DNA of 64,000 nucleotides from Simplicispira metamorpha. Lineage in GTDB: Bacteria; Pseudomonadota; Gammaproteobacteria; Burkholderiales; Burkholderiaceae_C. The notes beneath the pieces are model-generated. The model had not been told where the DNA came from. It saw nothing but the letters and a program-made list of their open reading frames with translations, and did not search any database. This document shows positions 9,164-19,678 of this stretch, piece by piece. The stretch covers positions 81,481 to 145,480 of the forward strand of contig NZ_SLXH01000006.1 in assembly GCF_004341365.1 (NCBI RefSeq). The letters are read 5' to 3'. Position 1 is the stretch's first letter, and the number at the start of each line of letters is the position of its first letter. A program made the position numbers and the translations under genes.

Positions 9164-10606
9164 ATGTCTTCCCATACCTTTCTCTGGCACGACTACGAAA
9201 CCTTTGGCGTCAACCCCCGGCGCGACCGGCCAGCGCAGTTTGCTGCCATTCGCACCGATGCACAGTTGAATGAGGTTGGCGAGCCGTTGATGCTCTATTG
9301 CCAGCCCGCCAATGATTACCTGCCAGACCCGCAATCGTGCCTTATCACTGGCATCACGCCGCAACTGGCCTGGGAGCGTGGCGTGCCCGAGCGCGAGTTT
9401 GCCGCCCGCATTGAGGCCGAAATGGCCCGGCCCGGCACCGTGGGCGTGGGTTACAACACCATCCGTTTTGACGATGAATTCACGCGCTTCATGTTCTGGC
9501 GCAACCTCATTGATCCCTATGCCCGCGAGTGGCAAAACCAGTGCGGTCGCTGGGATTTACTGGATGTGGTGCGCATGGCCTATGCACTGCGCCCGGATGG
9601 CATCGTCTGGCCGACCAAGGAAGACGGTACGCCCAGCTTCAAACTCGAAGACCTGAGCTTGGCCAACGGCTTGGTACATGAGGCTGCGCACGATGCGCTG
9701 TCGGATGTGCGCGCGACGATTGCACTGGCCCGGCTGGTCCGCGACAAGAACCCGCGCCTGTTCGACTTTTGCTTCACGTTGCATAAAAAAGACCGCGTGG
9801 CTGCCGAGTTGCACCTGCCGGTTACGGCCCTGACGGCACGGCCTTTCTTGCACGTCTCCGGCATGTACGGTGCCCAGCGCGGTTGTCTGGCTGTGGTGTG
9901 GCCGCTGGCCAACCACCCCACCAATAAAAACGAAATCATCGTCTGGGATTTGGCCCATGATCCGAGCGAGCTGGCCACCATCAGTACCGAGACACTGCGC
10001 CAGCGTATGTTCACCCGCGCCGCCGATTTGCCCGAAGGCGTGACACGCCTGCCCATCAAAACCATTCATTTGAACAAGTCGCCCATGGTGGTGGGCAACC
10101 TCAAAACGCTCACACCGGCCCTGGCGCAGCGCTGGAGTATTGATATGGAGCAGGCTTTGCAGCACGCAGCCATCGCCCGCGATCTGCCTGATATGAGCGC
10201 TATCTGGCCCGCTGTGTTTGCCCGTCCGGCTGAGCCTGCACTGGATGTGGAGCAGGACTTGTACGCCGGTTTTGTCGGCAACCAGGATCGCTACAGGCTC
10301 CATGAATTGCGGGCCCTGTCGGGCGAGGCGCTGGCGCGTGCCAAAGGTAGTTTTGACGACCCGCGCCTGCAAGAGATGCTGTGGCGCTACCGCGCGCGCA
10401 ATTTTCCGCAGACGCTGGACGAGGCCGACCAGGCGCGCTGGGAGGCACACCGCGCGGCCCGTTTGTTCGATGGTGCGGGCGGCGCGCGCACCGTGGAGCA
10501 ACTGTTCACCGAAATCGACCAGCTCTCTGAAACCGCCGATGAGCGTGCCGAAAGTATTCTGGGTGCGCTCTACGATTGGGCCGAGGCCATCGCGCCCGAA
10601 CGCTGA
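9164..10606 (+). CDS. sbcB: Exodeoxyribonuclease I
   Basis: Exonuclease I degrades single-stranded DNA 3' to 5' and acts in recombination and mismatch repair. The 480-residue product starts with the DEDDh nuclease motif FLWHDYETFG. It continues with GYNTIRFDDEFTR and HDALSDVRATIALA, which carry the remaining acidic residues and the catalytic His. The SH3-like and helical C-terminal regions follow (FHVSGMYG-like, then YDWAEAIAPER at the end). ATG 9164 is the family start; an in-frame upstream start at 9131 would add only a non-conserved extension. It converges with the TonB receptor gene 21 bases away. Confidence 0.94.
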   Translation: MSSHTFLWHDYETFGVNPRRDRPAQFAAIRTDAQLNEVGEPLMLYCQPANDYLPDPQSCLITGITPQLAWERGVPEREFAARIEAEMARPGTVGVGYNTIRFDDEFTRFMFWRNLIDPYAREWQNQCGRWDLLDVVRMAYALRPDGIVWPTKEDGTPSFKLEDLSLANGLVHEAAHDALSDVRATIALARLVRDKNPRLFDFCFTLHKKDRVAAELHLPVTALTARPFLHVSGMYGAQRGCLAVVWPLANHPTNKNEIIVWDLAHDPSELATISTETLRQRMFTRAADLPEGVTRLPIKTIHLNKSPMVVGNLKTLTPALAQRWSIDMEQALQHAAIARDLPDMSAIWPAVFARPAEPALDVEQDLYAGFVGNQDRYRLHELRALSGEALARAKGSFDDPRLQEMLWRYRARNFPQTLDEADQARWEAHRAARLFDGAGGARTVEQLFTEIDQLSETADERAESILGALYDWAEAIAPER

Positions 10607-10629
10607 AGCCGCGCCTTCAGGCCATTTTT
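10603..10629 (+). terminator. Possible terminator of sbcB
   Basis: The arms CTGAAG and CTTCAG enclose a CCGCGC loop, followed after GCCA by five T. The stem overlaps the sbcB stop codon. Confidence 0.45.
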
Positions 10630-12910
10630 AAAAATCCACCACCAGCGACAGCTGCGCGCTGCGGCCTGGCTGGGTATAGGCATCGGCAACCGTGCTGCTG
10701 CTTTCCAGGCCACGCACGTCAGACCACATCCAGTATTTGCGGTTGGTGAGGTTGACGATGCCGACATTCAGCCGCACATCCTTGCGCAGGCGCCACTGTG
10801 CAAACCAGTCCAGTGTGGTGGCCGCTGGCACGGTGATTTGTACCTTGGGTGCTTTGACAGTTTCGCTGCTGTCGATGTCCTGGGCGCGTTTGGCCGCATG
10901 GTGGCGCACCACCAGCCGGGTAGACCAGGTGGCGGTTTGGTAGTCCAGGCCCAGACTCAGTTTGGCGGGCTCTACCGAGCTCAGGGGGGTGCCGGTCAAT
11001 GTGTTTTTACCCCGGGCCTGACCGTAAGAAAATGGCGTGCCCCAGCGGCCACCAGCCCACAGGCCCCAGTCGTAATGCCCTTTGACCTCAAAGCCGTGGA
11101 TACGTGCCTGGTCGATGTTCACGGTTTGAAAAACTTTGGGGTCGGCCAGCGTACCTGCGCCCGAGATAAAGCGCTGTTCCTGAATCAGCTGGCTGAAGCG
11201 TCCGGAAAACACGGCTACATCGGCCTGCAGCCGGTTCAGGCGGGTGCGCAGACCCAGTTCCAGATTGCGGCTTTTTTCGGGGCGCAGGTTGGGGTTGGGT
11301 GCAATAACGACGTGCTCGGCCAGGTTTTCGTAATAGCCGTTGACCTGGTACGCACTGGGCGCACGGAAACCCCCTGCGTAGTTGCCAAACAGGCTCCAGC
11401 CGGGCCGGACTTGGTACATCACCCCCAGTTTGGGCGATACGGCAGAGCCTGAGAGGGAGCGGGCCGGGCGTTTGGCGGGCGGGTAAAAGCCCTCTTGTGT
11501 GCGCACATCCACGGCAAACCAGTCCAGCCGCACGCCGGGTACGATGCTCCAGCGCTCGTTCATCCACTCACTTTGGGCATAGAGGGCACTGCCGGACTCG
11601 CGCGTGTCCGGAAAGCGTTTGAGTGGGAAAACTTCCGGCGGCAGGGGGTTGACGCCCGTATAGAGGTTGCTCAGATCGGCGCTCTGGTAATCCAGGCCGT
11701 AGGTCAGCTTGCGTGCCCAGCCGTTGTCCAGGCTGGTCGATTGGCTGGCCTGTATGCCCGCTTGCCAGGTGGTTTCTTCATAGAAAACATCGCGCACACG
11801 GTCGGGGTTGCGGTACAGGTCGGACGTTCCCAGCTGCCGGGCAGAGGCACGTTGCACGCCCAGCACCGTGCGCACTTCGTTGGCCAAGGCGGTGTTGATC
11901 TGGTAGCGCGCGTCCCAAGTCAGGCGCTGGCGGGTGCTGGTGCTTTCAGCGCGCTCGTCCATCACGGCGGCGGCTTGTTGTGCGGGCGTGCCACCCAATG
12001 GCAGTGGTGCGCGGCTGGAGAGCAGGTTGACGCTGGATTCCTTGTCCACCTGCTCCAGCGTGAATACGTGTTTTTGCCAGCCATCGGGTTGAAAGACCAG
12101 CTTGCCCAGCAGGGCGGTATCGCGGTCGTGCTGCGGGTTGGCGGTGGTGCGGCGGGTGTCGGGGGTGTCGATATCGCCCCGGGTTTGCAGGCCGTGGGCC
12201 CGGTGTCCGGATGCCGTGAGCAGCCATTGCACCGAATCGCTGGCACGGCCCGCCACGGTGGCGCTGAGGCCACGGCCCCTGTCGTCCCCACTCCAGGCCG
12301 TGGAGATGCGCCCGCCCAGCGATGTGGCCTCGCCCGTGCTGGAGTGCAAAAAGTCTGCCGGTTCATGGGTGATAAGGTTGACCAGGCCCGCCAGCCCGTC
12401 CGAGCCGTACAGCGCCGACGACGGCCCGCGCAGCACCTCCAGGCGCTTGAGCAAGTCCATGGACAGGTAGTCGCGCCCAAAAGCGTTGCTGCCAAAAATG
12501 TAGCTGTGCGGTACGCGCACGCCATCGACCAGCATCAACACCCGGTTGCCACCCAACCCCCGGATCTGAAAGCCTGCGTTGCCATCGCGCCCGGTGCTGC
12601 GGGCCGGGCCGGTGATGGCAAAGCGCGATGGCCCGCGTGGCACCGACAGATTGGGCAAATCCCGCACGGCATCGCGAATGTCCTGCATCTGGCTGAACTC
12701 GGCCTCTTGCTGGTTCACCACGTCCAGCGACACGGGCAACTCGTCGCCCAGTTGTTCGCTGCGTGAGCCGCTCACCACCACCTCACGCAGCGTGGCGGCG
12801 GCGTTGGTTGGCTTGTCCTGGGCATTGGCCTGGCAGGCCAGACAAGCCAGCCAGGCCAATGGAAGGAGTGCGTGCCGGGATGGGCGGCGGGTGCGCAGAG
12901 GGTGTGGCAT
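10628..12910 (-). CDS. TonB-dependent outer-membrane receptor, haem/haemoglobin family
   Basis: This is a gated beta-barrel for energy-dependent uptake of an iron compound, probably haem. The 760-residue product has an Arg-rich N-terminus, then a signal peptide (LLPLAWLACLACQANAQ, cut near residue 31). A plug domain follows (about 40-170, with IRGLGGNRVLMLVDGVRV and EVLRGPSSALYGSDGLAG), then a 22-strand-type barrel ending in LSLVVDF. The FRAP and NPNL boxes seen in haem receptors are both present (FRAPSAYQ; NPNLRPEKS). Those boxes are suggestive, not decisive, so a siderophore substrate is possible. It is transcribed divergently from nirS with 218 bases between the starts. I see no convincing Fur box, and no tonB/exbBD or haem-transport partners are adjacent. 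Confidence 0.85.
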   Translation of the reverse strand: MPHPLRTRRPSRHALLPLAWLACLACQANAQDKPTNAAATLREVVVSGSRSEQLGDELPVSLDVVNQQEAEFSQMQDIRDAVRDLPNLSVPRGPSRFAITGPARSTGRDGNAGFQIRGLGGNRVLMLVDGVRVPHSYIFGSNAFGRDYLSMDLLKRLEVLRGPSSALYGSDGLAGLVNLITHEPADFLHSSTGEATSLGGRISTAWSGDDRGRGLSATVAGRASDSVQWLLTASGHRAHGLQTRGDIDTPDTRRTTANPQHDRDTALLGKLVFQPDGWQKHVFTLEQVDKESSVNLLSSRAPLPLGGTPAQQAAAVMDERAESTSTRQRLTWDARYQINTALANEVRTVLGVQRASARQLGTSDLYRNPDRVRDVFYEETTWQAGIQASQSTSLDNGWARKLTYGLDYQSADLSNLYTGVNPLPPEVFPLKRFPDTRESGSALYAQSEWMNERWSIVPGVRLDWFAVDVRTQEGFYPPAKRPARSLSGSAVSPKLGVMYQVRPGWSLFGNYAGGFRAPSAYQVNGYYENLAEHVVIAPNPNLRPEKSRNLELGLRTRLNRLQADVAVFSGRFSQLIQEQRFISGAGTLADPKVFQTVNIDQARIHGFEVKGHYDWGLWAGGRWGTPFSYGQARGKNTLTGTPLSSVEPAKLSLGLDYQTATWSTRLVVRHHAAKRAQDIDSSETVKAPKVQITVPAATTLDWFAQWRLRKDVRLNVGIVNLTNRKYWMWSDVRGLESSSTVADAYTQPGRSAQLSLVVDF

Positions 12911-12990
12911 GGTCGGGCCCTGGGTGAGAGAAATGTCTTTCCTGCACGATCGGCAGGGACTTTTAACAAAGTTTCACGTTAAATGACTGT

Positions 12991-13004
12991 TTGACATTTA
13001 TTAA
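12991..13004 (+). promoter_or_regulatory. FNR/DNR/NNR-type box upstream of nirS
   Basis: TTGAC-ATTT-ATTAA matches the TTGAY-N4-ATCAA dyad of the FNR/CRP superfamily with one mismatch in the right half. Its centre is about 42 bases before the likely start site implied by the AATAAT -10 at 13028-13033, the geometry of a class II activated promoter. Confidence 0.6.
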
Positions 13005-13027
13005 AGAATAACCCCATCATCCGTTCA

Positions 13028-13033
13028 AATAAT
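13028..13033 (+). promoter_or_regulatory. Likely -10 element of the nirS promoter
   Basis: AATAAT matches TATAAT at five of six positions. No good -35 is present, as expected if the box at 12991-13004 recruits an activator. Confidence 0.5.
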
Positions 13034-13035
13034 GA

Positions 13036-14862
<1,827 letters not shown>

Positions 14863-14903
14863 GTGCAGCGCGCGGCAGCTTGCTGCTGCGCCTGTGCAGT
14901 CAC

Positions 14904-14940
14904 ACCGCTGGCAGGGTTGGTTCCCGCCGGCGGTTTTTTT
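14904..14940 (+). terminator. Intrinsic terminator after nirS
   Basis: The arms ACCGCTGGC and GCCGGCGGT (one G-T pair) enclose a 13-base loop, followed by seven T. Confidence 0.85.
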
Positions 14941-15000
14941 GTGGCCCAGGCAGCGGTGCTGGGGAGGTGTGCCCCACGGGTTCTCAGATTTTTAACTACT

Positions 15001-15058
15001 GAATTGATAGCTGGTAGCGCCCACTGTGCGGGCGCTGAAGGCCGATTTGGCTTGCATT
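15001..15058 (-). repeat. Palindromic repeat family, copy 4
   Basis: This contains GATAGCTGGTAGCGCCCA, a short loop, then GGGCGCTGAAGGCC. It is in reverse orientation in the nirS-spmAB gap, abutting the stop codon of the latter. Confidence 0.7.
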
Positions 15059-15059
15059 T

Positions 15060-16289
15060 TTAGCCAAAAAACTGATAGCACACGGCAATCGCTGCCACCA
15101 CACCGGCCAGTTCGGCCAGCAGGGCGCAGGCCACGGCGTGGCGCGCACGCTGTATGCCCACGGCGCCAAAATACACGGCCAGCACGTAAAACGTGGTTTC
15201 GGTGCTGCCCTGGACGGTAGCGGCGGCCAGGGCGGCAAAGCTGTCCACGCCCTGGGTCTGCATGGTTTCGATCAGCATGGCGCGCGCGGCGCTGCCCGAA
15301 AACGGCTTGACCAAAGCGGTGGGCAGCGCCTCAACAAAGCGGGCATCCAGCCCCAGCAGCTCCACGCCCCAGCGGATGGCATCCAGCACATAGCCCAGCG
15401 CCCCCGAGGCCCGAAACACCCCCACCGCGCACAGCATGGCCACCAGATAGGGCAGCAGGCCACGGGCCACGTCAAAGCCCTCTTTGGCGCCCTCGATAAA
15501 CGCCTCATAGACAGCCACCTTGCGCCAGGCTCCCACGCAGACAAACAGCAGCACCAGCGCAAACAGCGTCAGGTTGCCCAGCAGGGACGACAACTGCGCC
15601 AGCGCCGCTGCGCTCAACGTGGTCAGCAGCGCCATAAAGCCCGCCAGCAGCAGCGCCACCGGCAGCAAATAGGCCAGCACCACCGGGCTGAACAGGGGCA
15701 GGCGCTGCACAGCGGCCACGCTCAACAGCCCCACGAGCGTCGATGCCGAAGTGGCCAGCAAAATCGGCAAGAACACCAGCGTCGGGTCGCTTGCGCCCTG
15801 CTGCATGCGGTACATGAAGATGGTGACGGGCAGCAGCGTGAGCGACGAAGCGTTCAGTACCAGAAACAAAATTTGCGCATTGGTGGCGGTGTCGGGCCGG
15901 GGGTTGAGCGTTTGCAGCGCGTGCATGGCTTTCAGGCCCATGGGTGTGGCCGCGTTGTCCAGGCCCAGGGCGTTGGCGGCAAAGTTCAGTGTCATCAGGC
16001 CCAGCGCGGGGTGGCCGCGCGGCACCTCGGGCATGAGCCGGGCAAACAGCGGCGCCAGCCAGCGCGCCAGTGCATCGACGATGCCGGCTTTTTCTGCGAT
16101 GCGCAAAAACCCCAGCCACAGCGTGAGCGTGCCAAACAGCAGCACCATGACCTCGACCGAGAGCTTGGCCATGGCAAACAGCGCCTCGACCATGGCGGCA
16201 AAAATCTGTGCGTTGCCGCCCAGCAGCCACTGGCTGCAGGCGGCGAGGGCGGCGGTGATGAAAAACCCCAGCCACAGGGTGTTGAGCAT
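15060..16289 (-). CDS. Fused SpmA-SpmB nucleoside-recognition (Gate domain) membrane protein
   Basis: This is a 409-residue polytopic inner-membrane protein. The first half (MLNTLWLGFFI... to about residue 200, with GLDNAATPMGLKAM) matches spore maturation protein SpmA. The second half (about 215-409, with GLLPYLVAMLCAVGVFRASG and PFSGSAARAM) matches SpmB. In Bacillus these are two genes needed for spore dehydration; in proteobacteria a single fused gene of unknown transport role is common. Both halves carry a nucleoside-recognition Gate domain, so a transport-related function is inferred only. The start at 16289 has AAGGAAG 6 bases upstream; the frame stays open much further but without conservation. 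It is followed by copy 4 of the repeat family. Confidence 0.85.
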   Translation of the reverse strand: MLNTLWLGFFITAALAACSQWLLGGNAQIFAAMVEALFAMAKLSVEVMVLLFGTLTLWLGFLRIAEKAGIVDALARWLAPLFARLMPEVPRGHPALGLMTLNFAANALGLDNAATPMGLKAMHALQTLNPRPDTATNAQILFLVLNASSLTLLPVTIFMYRMQQGASDPTLVFLPILLATSASTLVGLLSVAAVQRLPLFSPVVLAYLLPVALLLAGFMALLTTLSAAALAQLSSLLGNLTLFALVLLFVCVGAWRKVAVYEAFIEGAKEGFDVARGLLPYLVAMLCAVGVFRASGALGYVLDAIRWGVELLGLDARFVEALPTALVKPFSGSAARAMLIETMQTQGVDSFAALAAATVQGSTETTFYVLAVYFGAVGIQRARHAVACALLAELAGVVAAIAVCYQFFG

Positions 16290-16556
16290 GGCTTCTTCCT
16301 TGAATAGATTTTGGCAACCCTGCGATGGTGGCATGCGCTGGGGGCGTTTGGCGCCAGGTGGTGCCCGGTCGCCGCTGGCAGCAGTGCCCGGTAGTGGCGG
16401 GTAAAACTGGCGGTTGCATTGGCTTTGACCTGCACATGCCAGTGGTAATCTCCCGGCCTTGCGGCATACGCCCTCTTTGTCAGCAGTGCGTATGCCACCA
16501 GCCGCCCCGGCTATCCAAGGGCCAGGGGCGGTACCACACCTGGAAAGACAGAGAAC

Positions 16557-17261
16557 ATGGGCGCGCAGTGGAAAGCAAAAGGCAAAGCACAGGTTGCAGA
16601 TGCCAGAGGAAAGTTGTTTGGCAAGTTGGCCAAGGAAATCATGGTGGCCGCACGCGGCGGCGCTGACCCGGCGGGCAACTCCAAGCTGCGCCTGGTGCTG
16701 GAGCAGGCACGCAAGGTGTCCATGCCCAAAGACACGCTGGAGCGGGCCATCAAAAAAGGCGCCGGCATCGGTGTGGAGGCTGCCAGTTTCGAGCATGTGA
16801 TCTACGAAGGCTTTGCCCCGCACCAGGTGCCGGTGATGGTCGAATGCCTGACCGACAACGTCAACCGCACCGCCCCCGAAATGCGCGTGCTGTTTCGCAA
16901 AGGCCAGCTCAGCCCCGTTGCCTGGGACTTTGACCACGTGGGCATGATCGAGGCCGAACCCGCCAGCGCAGGCGCTGACCCCGAACTGGCCGCCATCGAG
17001 GCCGGTGCGCAAGATTTTGAGCCGGGCGAAGAAGAAGGCCAGACCCTGTTCATCACCGACCCCGCCGACCTCGATCTGGTCAGCCGCGCGCTGCCTGCGC
17101 AGGGCTTCACGGTGCTGTCGGCCAAGCTGGGCTACAAGGCCAAGAACCCCATTGACCCAGCCAGCCTGAGCCCTGAAGCGCTGGAAGAAGTGGAAGCCTT
17201 TTTGGGTGCCATCGATGCCAACGACGATGTGCAGAACGTGTTTGTCGGCCTGGCTGGCTGA
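16557..17261 (+). CDS. YebC/TACO1-family protein, second paralogue
   Basis: This 234-residue member of the YebC/PmpR family differs from the canonical yebC at 25639. It starts [19 protein letters not shown] instead of [15 protein letters not shown], resembling E. coli YeeN. The family body is intact: [38 protein letters not shown], then the second and third domains ending [12 protein letters not shown]. Members have been called transcriptional regulators; more recent work on TACO1 and bacterial YebC proteins points to a ribosome-associated role in easing stalls, for example at prolines. Which applies here cannot be read from sequence. The gene stands alone, 58 bases before the diguanylate cyclase gene on the same strand. 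Confidence 0.88.
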   Translation: MGAQWKAKGKAQVADARGKLFGKLAKEIMVAARGGADPAGNSKLRLVLEQARKVSMPKDTLERAIKKGAGIGVEAASFEHVIYEGFAPHQVPVMVECLTDNVNRTAPEMRVLFRKGQLSPVAWDFDHVGMIEAEPASAGADPELAAIEAGAQDFEPGEEEGQTLFITDPADLDLVSRALPAQGFTVLSAKLGYKAKNPIDPASLSPEALEEVEAFLGAIDANDDVQNVFVGLAG

Positions 17262-17319
17262 TTCATTTGCCAGCAGCTGGGGTTGGGCCAGTTTGCGGGC
17301 CCCTGCCTTGGCCTGATGA

Positions 17320-18489
17320 ATGTTTTCCATGCACAGCCCTACGCTTTTTATCCTCAGCGCCGTTTTGATGGCGTTGGTGAGTACGGTGCTGTGCGCCGTG
17401 TGGCATTTCAACAAGCAGATTCCCGGCCTGCGGCTGTGGACGCTTTCTTATAGCCTGGGTTTTTTAGCTTGCCTCAGTTTGCTGGTGCGCGACTATTTGC
17501 CTGAGCCCCTGTCCGTGCTGCTGACCCAGGGCACCATGCTGTGGGGGGCCTGTTTGTACCTTTTGGGCTGCATTGCCCATACGGGCAAGCGGCTGGTGTC
17601 GCTGCGCCATGCCACCGTTTTCATTGCGGCACTGATCGGGCTGAACCTGTATTTCACGGTGGTTCATCCTGATCTGCAAATGCGCTTCGTGCTGGCGGGC
17701 CTGGGCAACGGTATTTTCTTTTTGTTGACTGCGCGCACGCTGGCCTCCGGCGAGCGCCAGCAAGTGCCCATGCGCTATCTGGTGGCCTTGGTGGCAGGCT
17801 TGCATGGCGTGTTTTTGTTGCTGCGGCCTTTGCTGTTCAAACTGGGCCCGGTGCAGCCAACGGATGTGGAGCTGGTGGCGCTGCTGTCCCAGTTTGTTCT
17901 GCTCGAATTCATTGTGGCGCTGGTGTTCATGGCTTTTGGCACGCTGATGCTGGCCAATGAGTTCATCACCAACGAGTTGCGCCACCTGGCAGAAGTCGAC
18001 CCGCTCACCAGCGTGTTCAACCGCCGGGCGTTTTTGATGTCGCTGGACAAAGCCATCCACCAGGCGCAGCGCACAGAAGCCAGCTTGGCCGTGCTGGTGA
18101 TTGACCTGGATTACTTCAAGAAAATCAACGACACCTGTGGGCACCAGGGCGGTGATGAGGTGCTGCGCCATTTTGTGCAAATCAGTGCCCAGTGCCTGCG
18201 CCAGCAAGATGTGATGGGCCGCCTGGGGGGCGAGGAATTTGCCATTTTCCTGCCCGGCTCCGATGGGGCAGGCGCCCGCACAGTGGCCGAGCGCCTGCGT
18301 GCTGCGGTGGCTGCCCGGCCCGCCGCCACGCACCAAGGCAGCGTTGCCCTCACGGTCAGCATTGGCCTGACGCTGTGCGGGCGGGGCGACTCATCAGATG
18401 CTGCCCTGCGTCGCGCCGACCAGGCCATGTACCAGGCCAAAGAACACGGGCGCAACCGGGTCGAATTCATGGCCCAGGCGCCCGCCTGA
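17320..18489 (+). CDS. Membrane-anchored diguanylate cyclase (GGDEF)
   Basis: This synthesises c-di-GMP from two GTP. The 389-residue protein has an N-terminal half with about six or seven hydrophobic segments (roughly residues 4-24, 36-56, 62-82, 92-110, 118-138, 150-170, 185-208) and no recognised ligand domain. A C-terminal GGDEF domain follows (DPLTSVFNRRAF; active loop GGEEF). RQQD five residues before the GGEEF forms the inhibitory I-site, so product feedback is expected. ATG 17320 and ATG 17329 are both possible starts. Downstream is a VOC-fold gene after 60 bases. What the membrane part senses is unknown. Confidence 0.9.
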   Translation: MFSMHSPTLFILSAVLMALVSTVLCAVWHFNKQIPGLRLWTLSYSLGFLACLSLLVRDYLPEPLSVLLTQGTMLWGACLYLLGCIAHTGKRLVSLRHATVFIAALIGLNLYFTVVHPDLQMRFVLAGLGNGIFFLLTARTLASGERQQVPMRYLVALVAGLHGVFLLLRPLLFKLGPVQPTDVELVALLSQFVLLEFIVALVFMAFGTLMLANEFITNELRHLAEVDPLTSVFNRRAFLMSLDKAIHQAQRTEASLAVLVIDLDYFKKINDTCGHQGGDEVLRHFVQISAQCLRQQDVMGRLGGEEFAIFLPGSDGAGARTVAERLRAAVAARPAATHQGSVALTVSIGLTLCGRGDSSDAALRRADQAMYQAKEHGRNRVEFMAQAPA

Positions 18490-18549
18490 CGGGGTCGGAC
18501 GCTGCCGGTCGGCGCCCGATCCTGGTGGAATTTTTACCAAGGAGTTTTC

Positions 18550-18936
18550 ATGCAGTTCGGCTACACCATTCTCTATGTCGAAGACGTGACCCAAACCATT
18601 GCCTTTTATGAGGCTGCTTTTGGCTTTCAGCGCCGTTTCATCCACGAGGCGGGTGATTTTGGCGAGCTGGAGACGGGGGCCACGGCCCTGGCTTTCTCAT
18701 CGCTGCGGCTGATGACCGAGTTGGGCAAGAACCCCCAGCGTGCTTCGGCCAGCGCACCGAGTTTTGAAATTGCCTTCACCACCGCCGATGTGCCAGCTGC
18801 CGTACAGCGGGCGGTGGCCGCAGGCGCGCGCCTGGTGCAGGCGCCCGAGAAAATGCCATGGGGCCAGACCGTGGCCTATGTGGCCGATCTGAACGGCGTC
18901 TTGGTCGAGCTGTGTACGCCCGTGGCCGGGGCGTGA
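18550..18936 (+). CDS. VOC-superfamily (glyoxalase/bleomycin-resistance fold) protein
   Basis: This is a 128-residue single-domain protein with the paired beta-alpha-beta-beta-beta modules of the vicinal oxygen chelate fold. It opens FGYTILYVEDVTQTIAFYEAAFGF and closes WGQTVAYVADLNGVLVELCTP. Such proteins include glyoxalase I, dioxygenases and antibiotic-binding proteins; the specific substrate cannot be told. Metal ligands typical of the family could be supplied by residues near both module ends (including the C-terminal VELC glutamate). A good ribosome binding site (AAGGAG) precedes ATG 18550. Confidence 0.85.
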   Translation: MQFGYTILYVEDVTQTIAFYEAAFGFQRRFIHEAGDFGELETGATALAFSSLRLMTELGKNPQRASASAPSFEIAFTTADVPAAVQRAVAAGARLVQAPEKMPWGQTVAYVADLNGVLVELCTPVAGA

Positions 18937-18960
18937 GCTGGGGCAGGTGATGCCCCATTT

Positions 18961-19016
18961 TGCTATTAAATAAAGAGCTGCTCGCGCTTATCCAGCGGGC
19001 GCTAGGGCCTTATTTG
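18961..19016 (-). repeat. Palindromic repeat family, copy 5
   Basis: This contains AGCTGCTCGCGCTTA, a loop, then GGGCGCTAGGGCCTTATTT in reverse orientation. Its end overlaps the stop codon of upp (TTA read on the plus strand at 19010). Confidence 0.7.
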
Positions 19017-19639
19017 GTGCCAAAAATCCGGTCGCCTGCATCGCCCAGGCCGGGCAGGATGTAGCCGTGGTCGTTCAGCTCGCGGTCGATAGCGGCGGTG
19101 TAGATGGGCACGTCGGGGTGGGCTTTTTGTAGCGTGGCCACGCCTTCCGGGGCGGCCAGCAGGCAGACGAACTTGATCGACTTGGGCTGCAGCTGCTTCA
19201 GTCGCGCCACGGCCGCAGCGGCTGAGTTGCCGGTGGCCAGCATGGGATCGACCACGATGATGTCGCGCTCGGCCATCTCGGAGGGCATCTTGAAGTAGTA
19301 CTCCACCGGTTGCAGCGTGTCGGGGTCGCGGTACAGGCCGATGTGGCCAATGCGCGCACCGGGCACTACGTTGAGCATGCCGTCCAGAAAGCCGTTGCCG
19401 GCGCGCAGGATGGACACCAGCACCAGCTTTTTGCCATCAATGACCTTGCCGGTCATGGTCTCCAGCGGGGTTTCGACCTGGATGTCTTGCAGCGGCATAT
19501 CGCGCGTGACTTCGTAGGCCATCAGGGTGGACAGCTCGCCCAGCATGCGGCGAAAGCTGTTGGTGCTGGCGTCTTTGCGGCGCATCAGGGTGAGCTTGTG
19601 CTGCACCAGGGGGTGATCGATGACGTGGACGTTGCTCAT
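19010..19639 (-). CDS. upp: Uracil phosphoribosyltransferase
   Basis: Upp salvages uracil to UMP using PRPP. The 209-residue product starts [20 protein letters not shown] and has the PRPP-binding loop [14 protein letters not shown], plus the family C-terminus [18 protein letters not shown]. The length and ends match the family exactly. It reads toward the VOC gene, from which it is separated by repeat copy 5. The stop codon and last bases overlap that repeat. The dehydratase gene starts 40 bases upstream of its start on the same strand, so the two may be cotranscribed. Confidence 0.97.
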   Translation of the reverse strand: MSNVHVIDHPLVQHKLTLMRRKDASTNSFRRMLGELSTLMAYEVTRDMPLQDIQVETPLETMTGKVIDGKKLVLVSILRAGNGFLDGMLNVVPGARIGHIGLYRDPDTLQPVEYYFKMPSEMAERDIIVVDPMLATGNSAAAAVARLKQLQPKSIKFVCLLAAPEGVATLQKAHPDVPIYTAAIDRELNDHGYILPGLGDAGDRIFGTK

Positions 19640-19678
19640 GGGGAGGGGCAGAAAAAAAGGATCGAAAAAAAAGGGCGC

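Noticed and set aside
12938..12966. Hairpin CCTGC...GCAGG in the TonB receptor leader as a riboswitch
   Set aside because: A single short stem without any known riboswitch motif; noise cannot be excluded.
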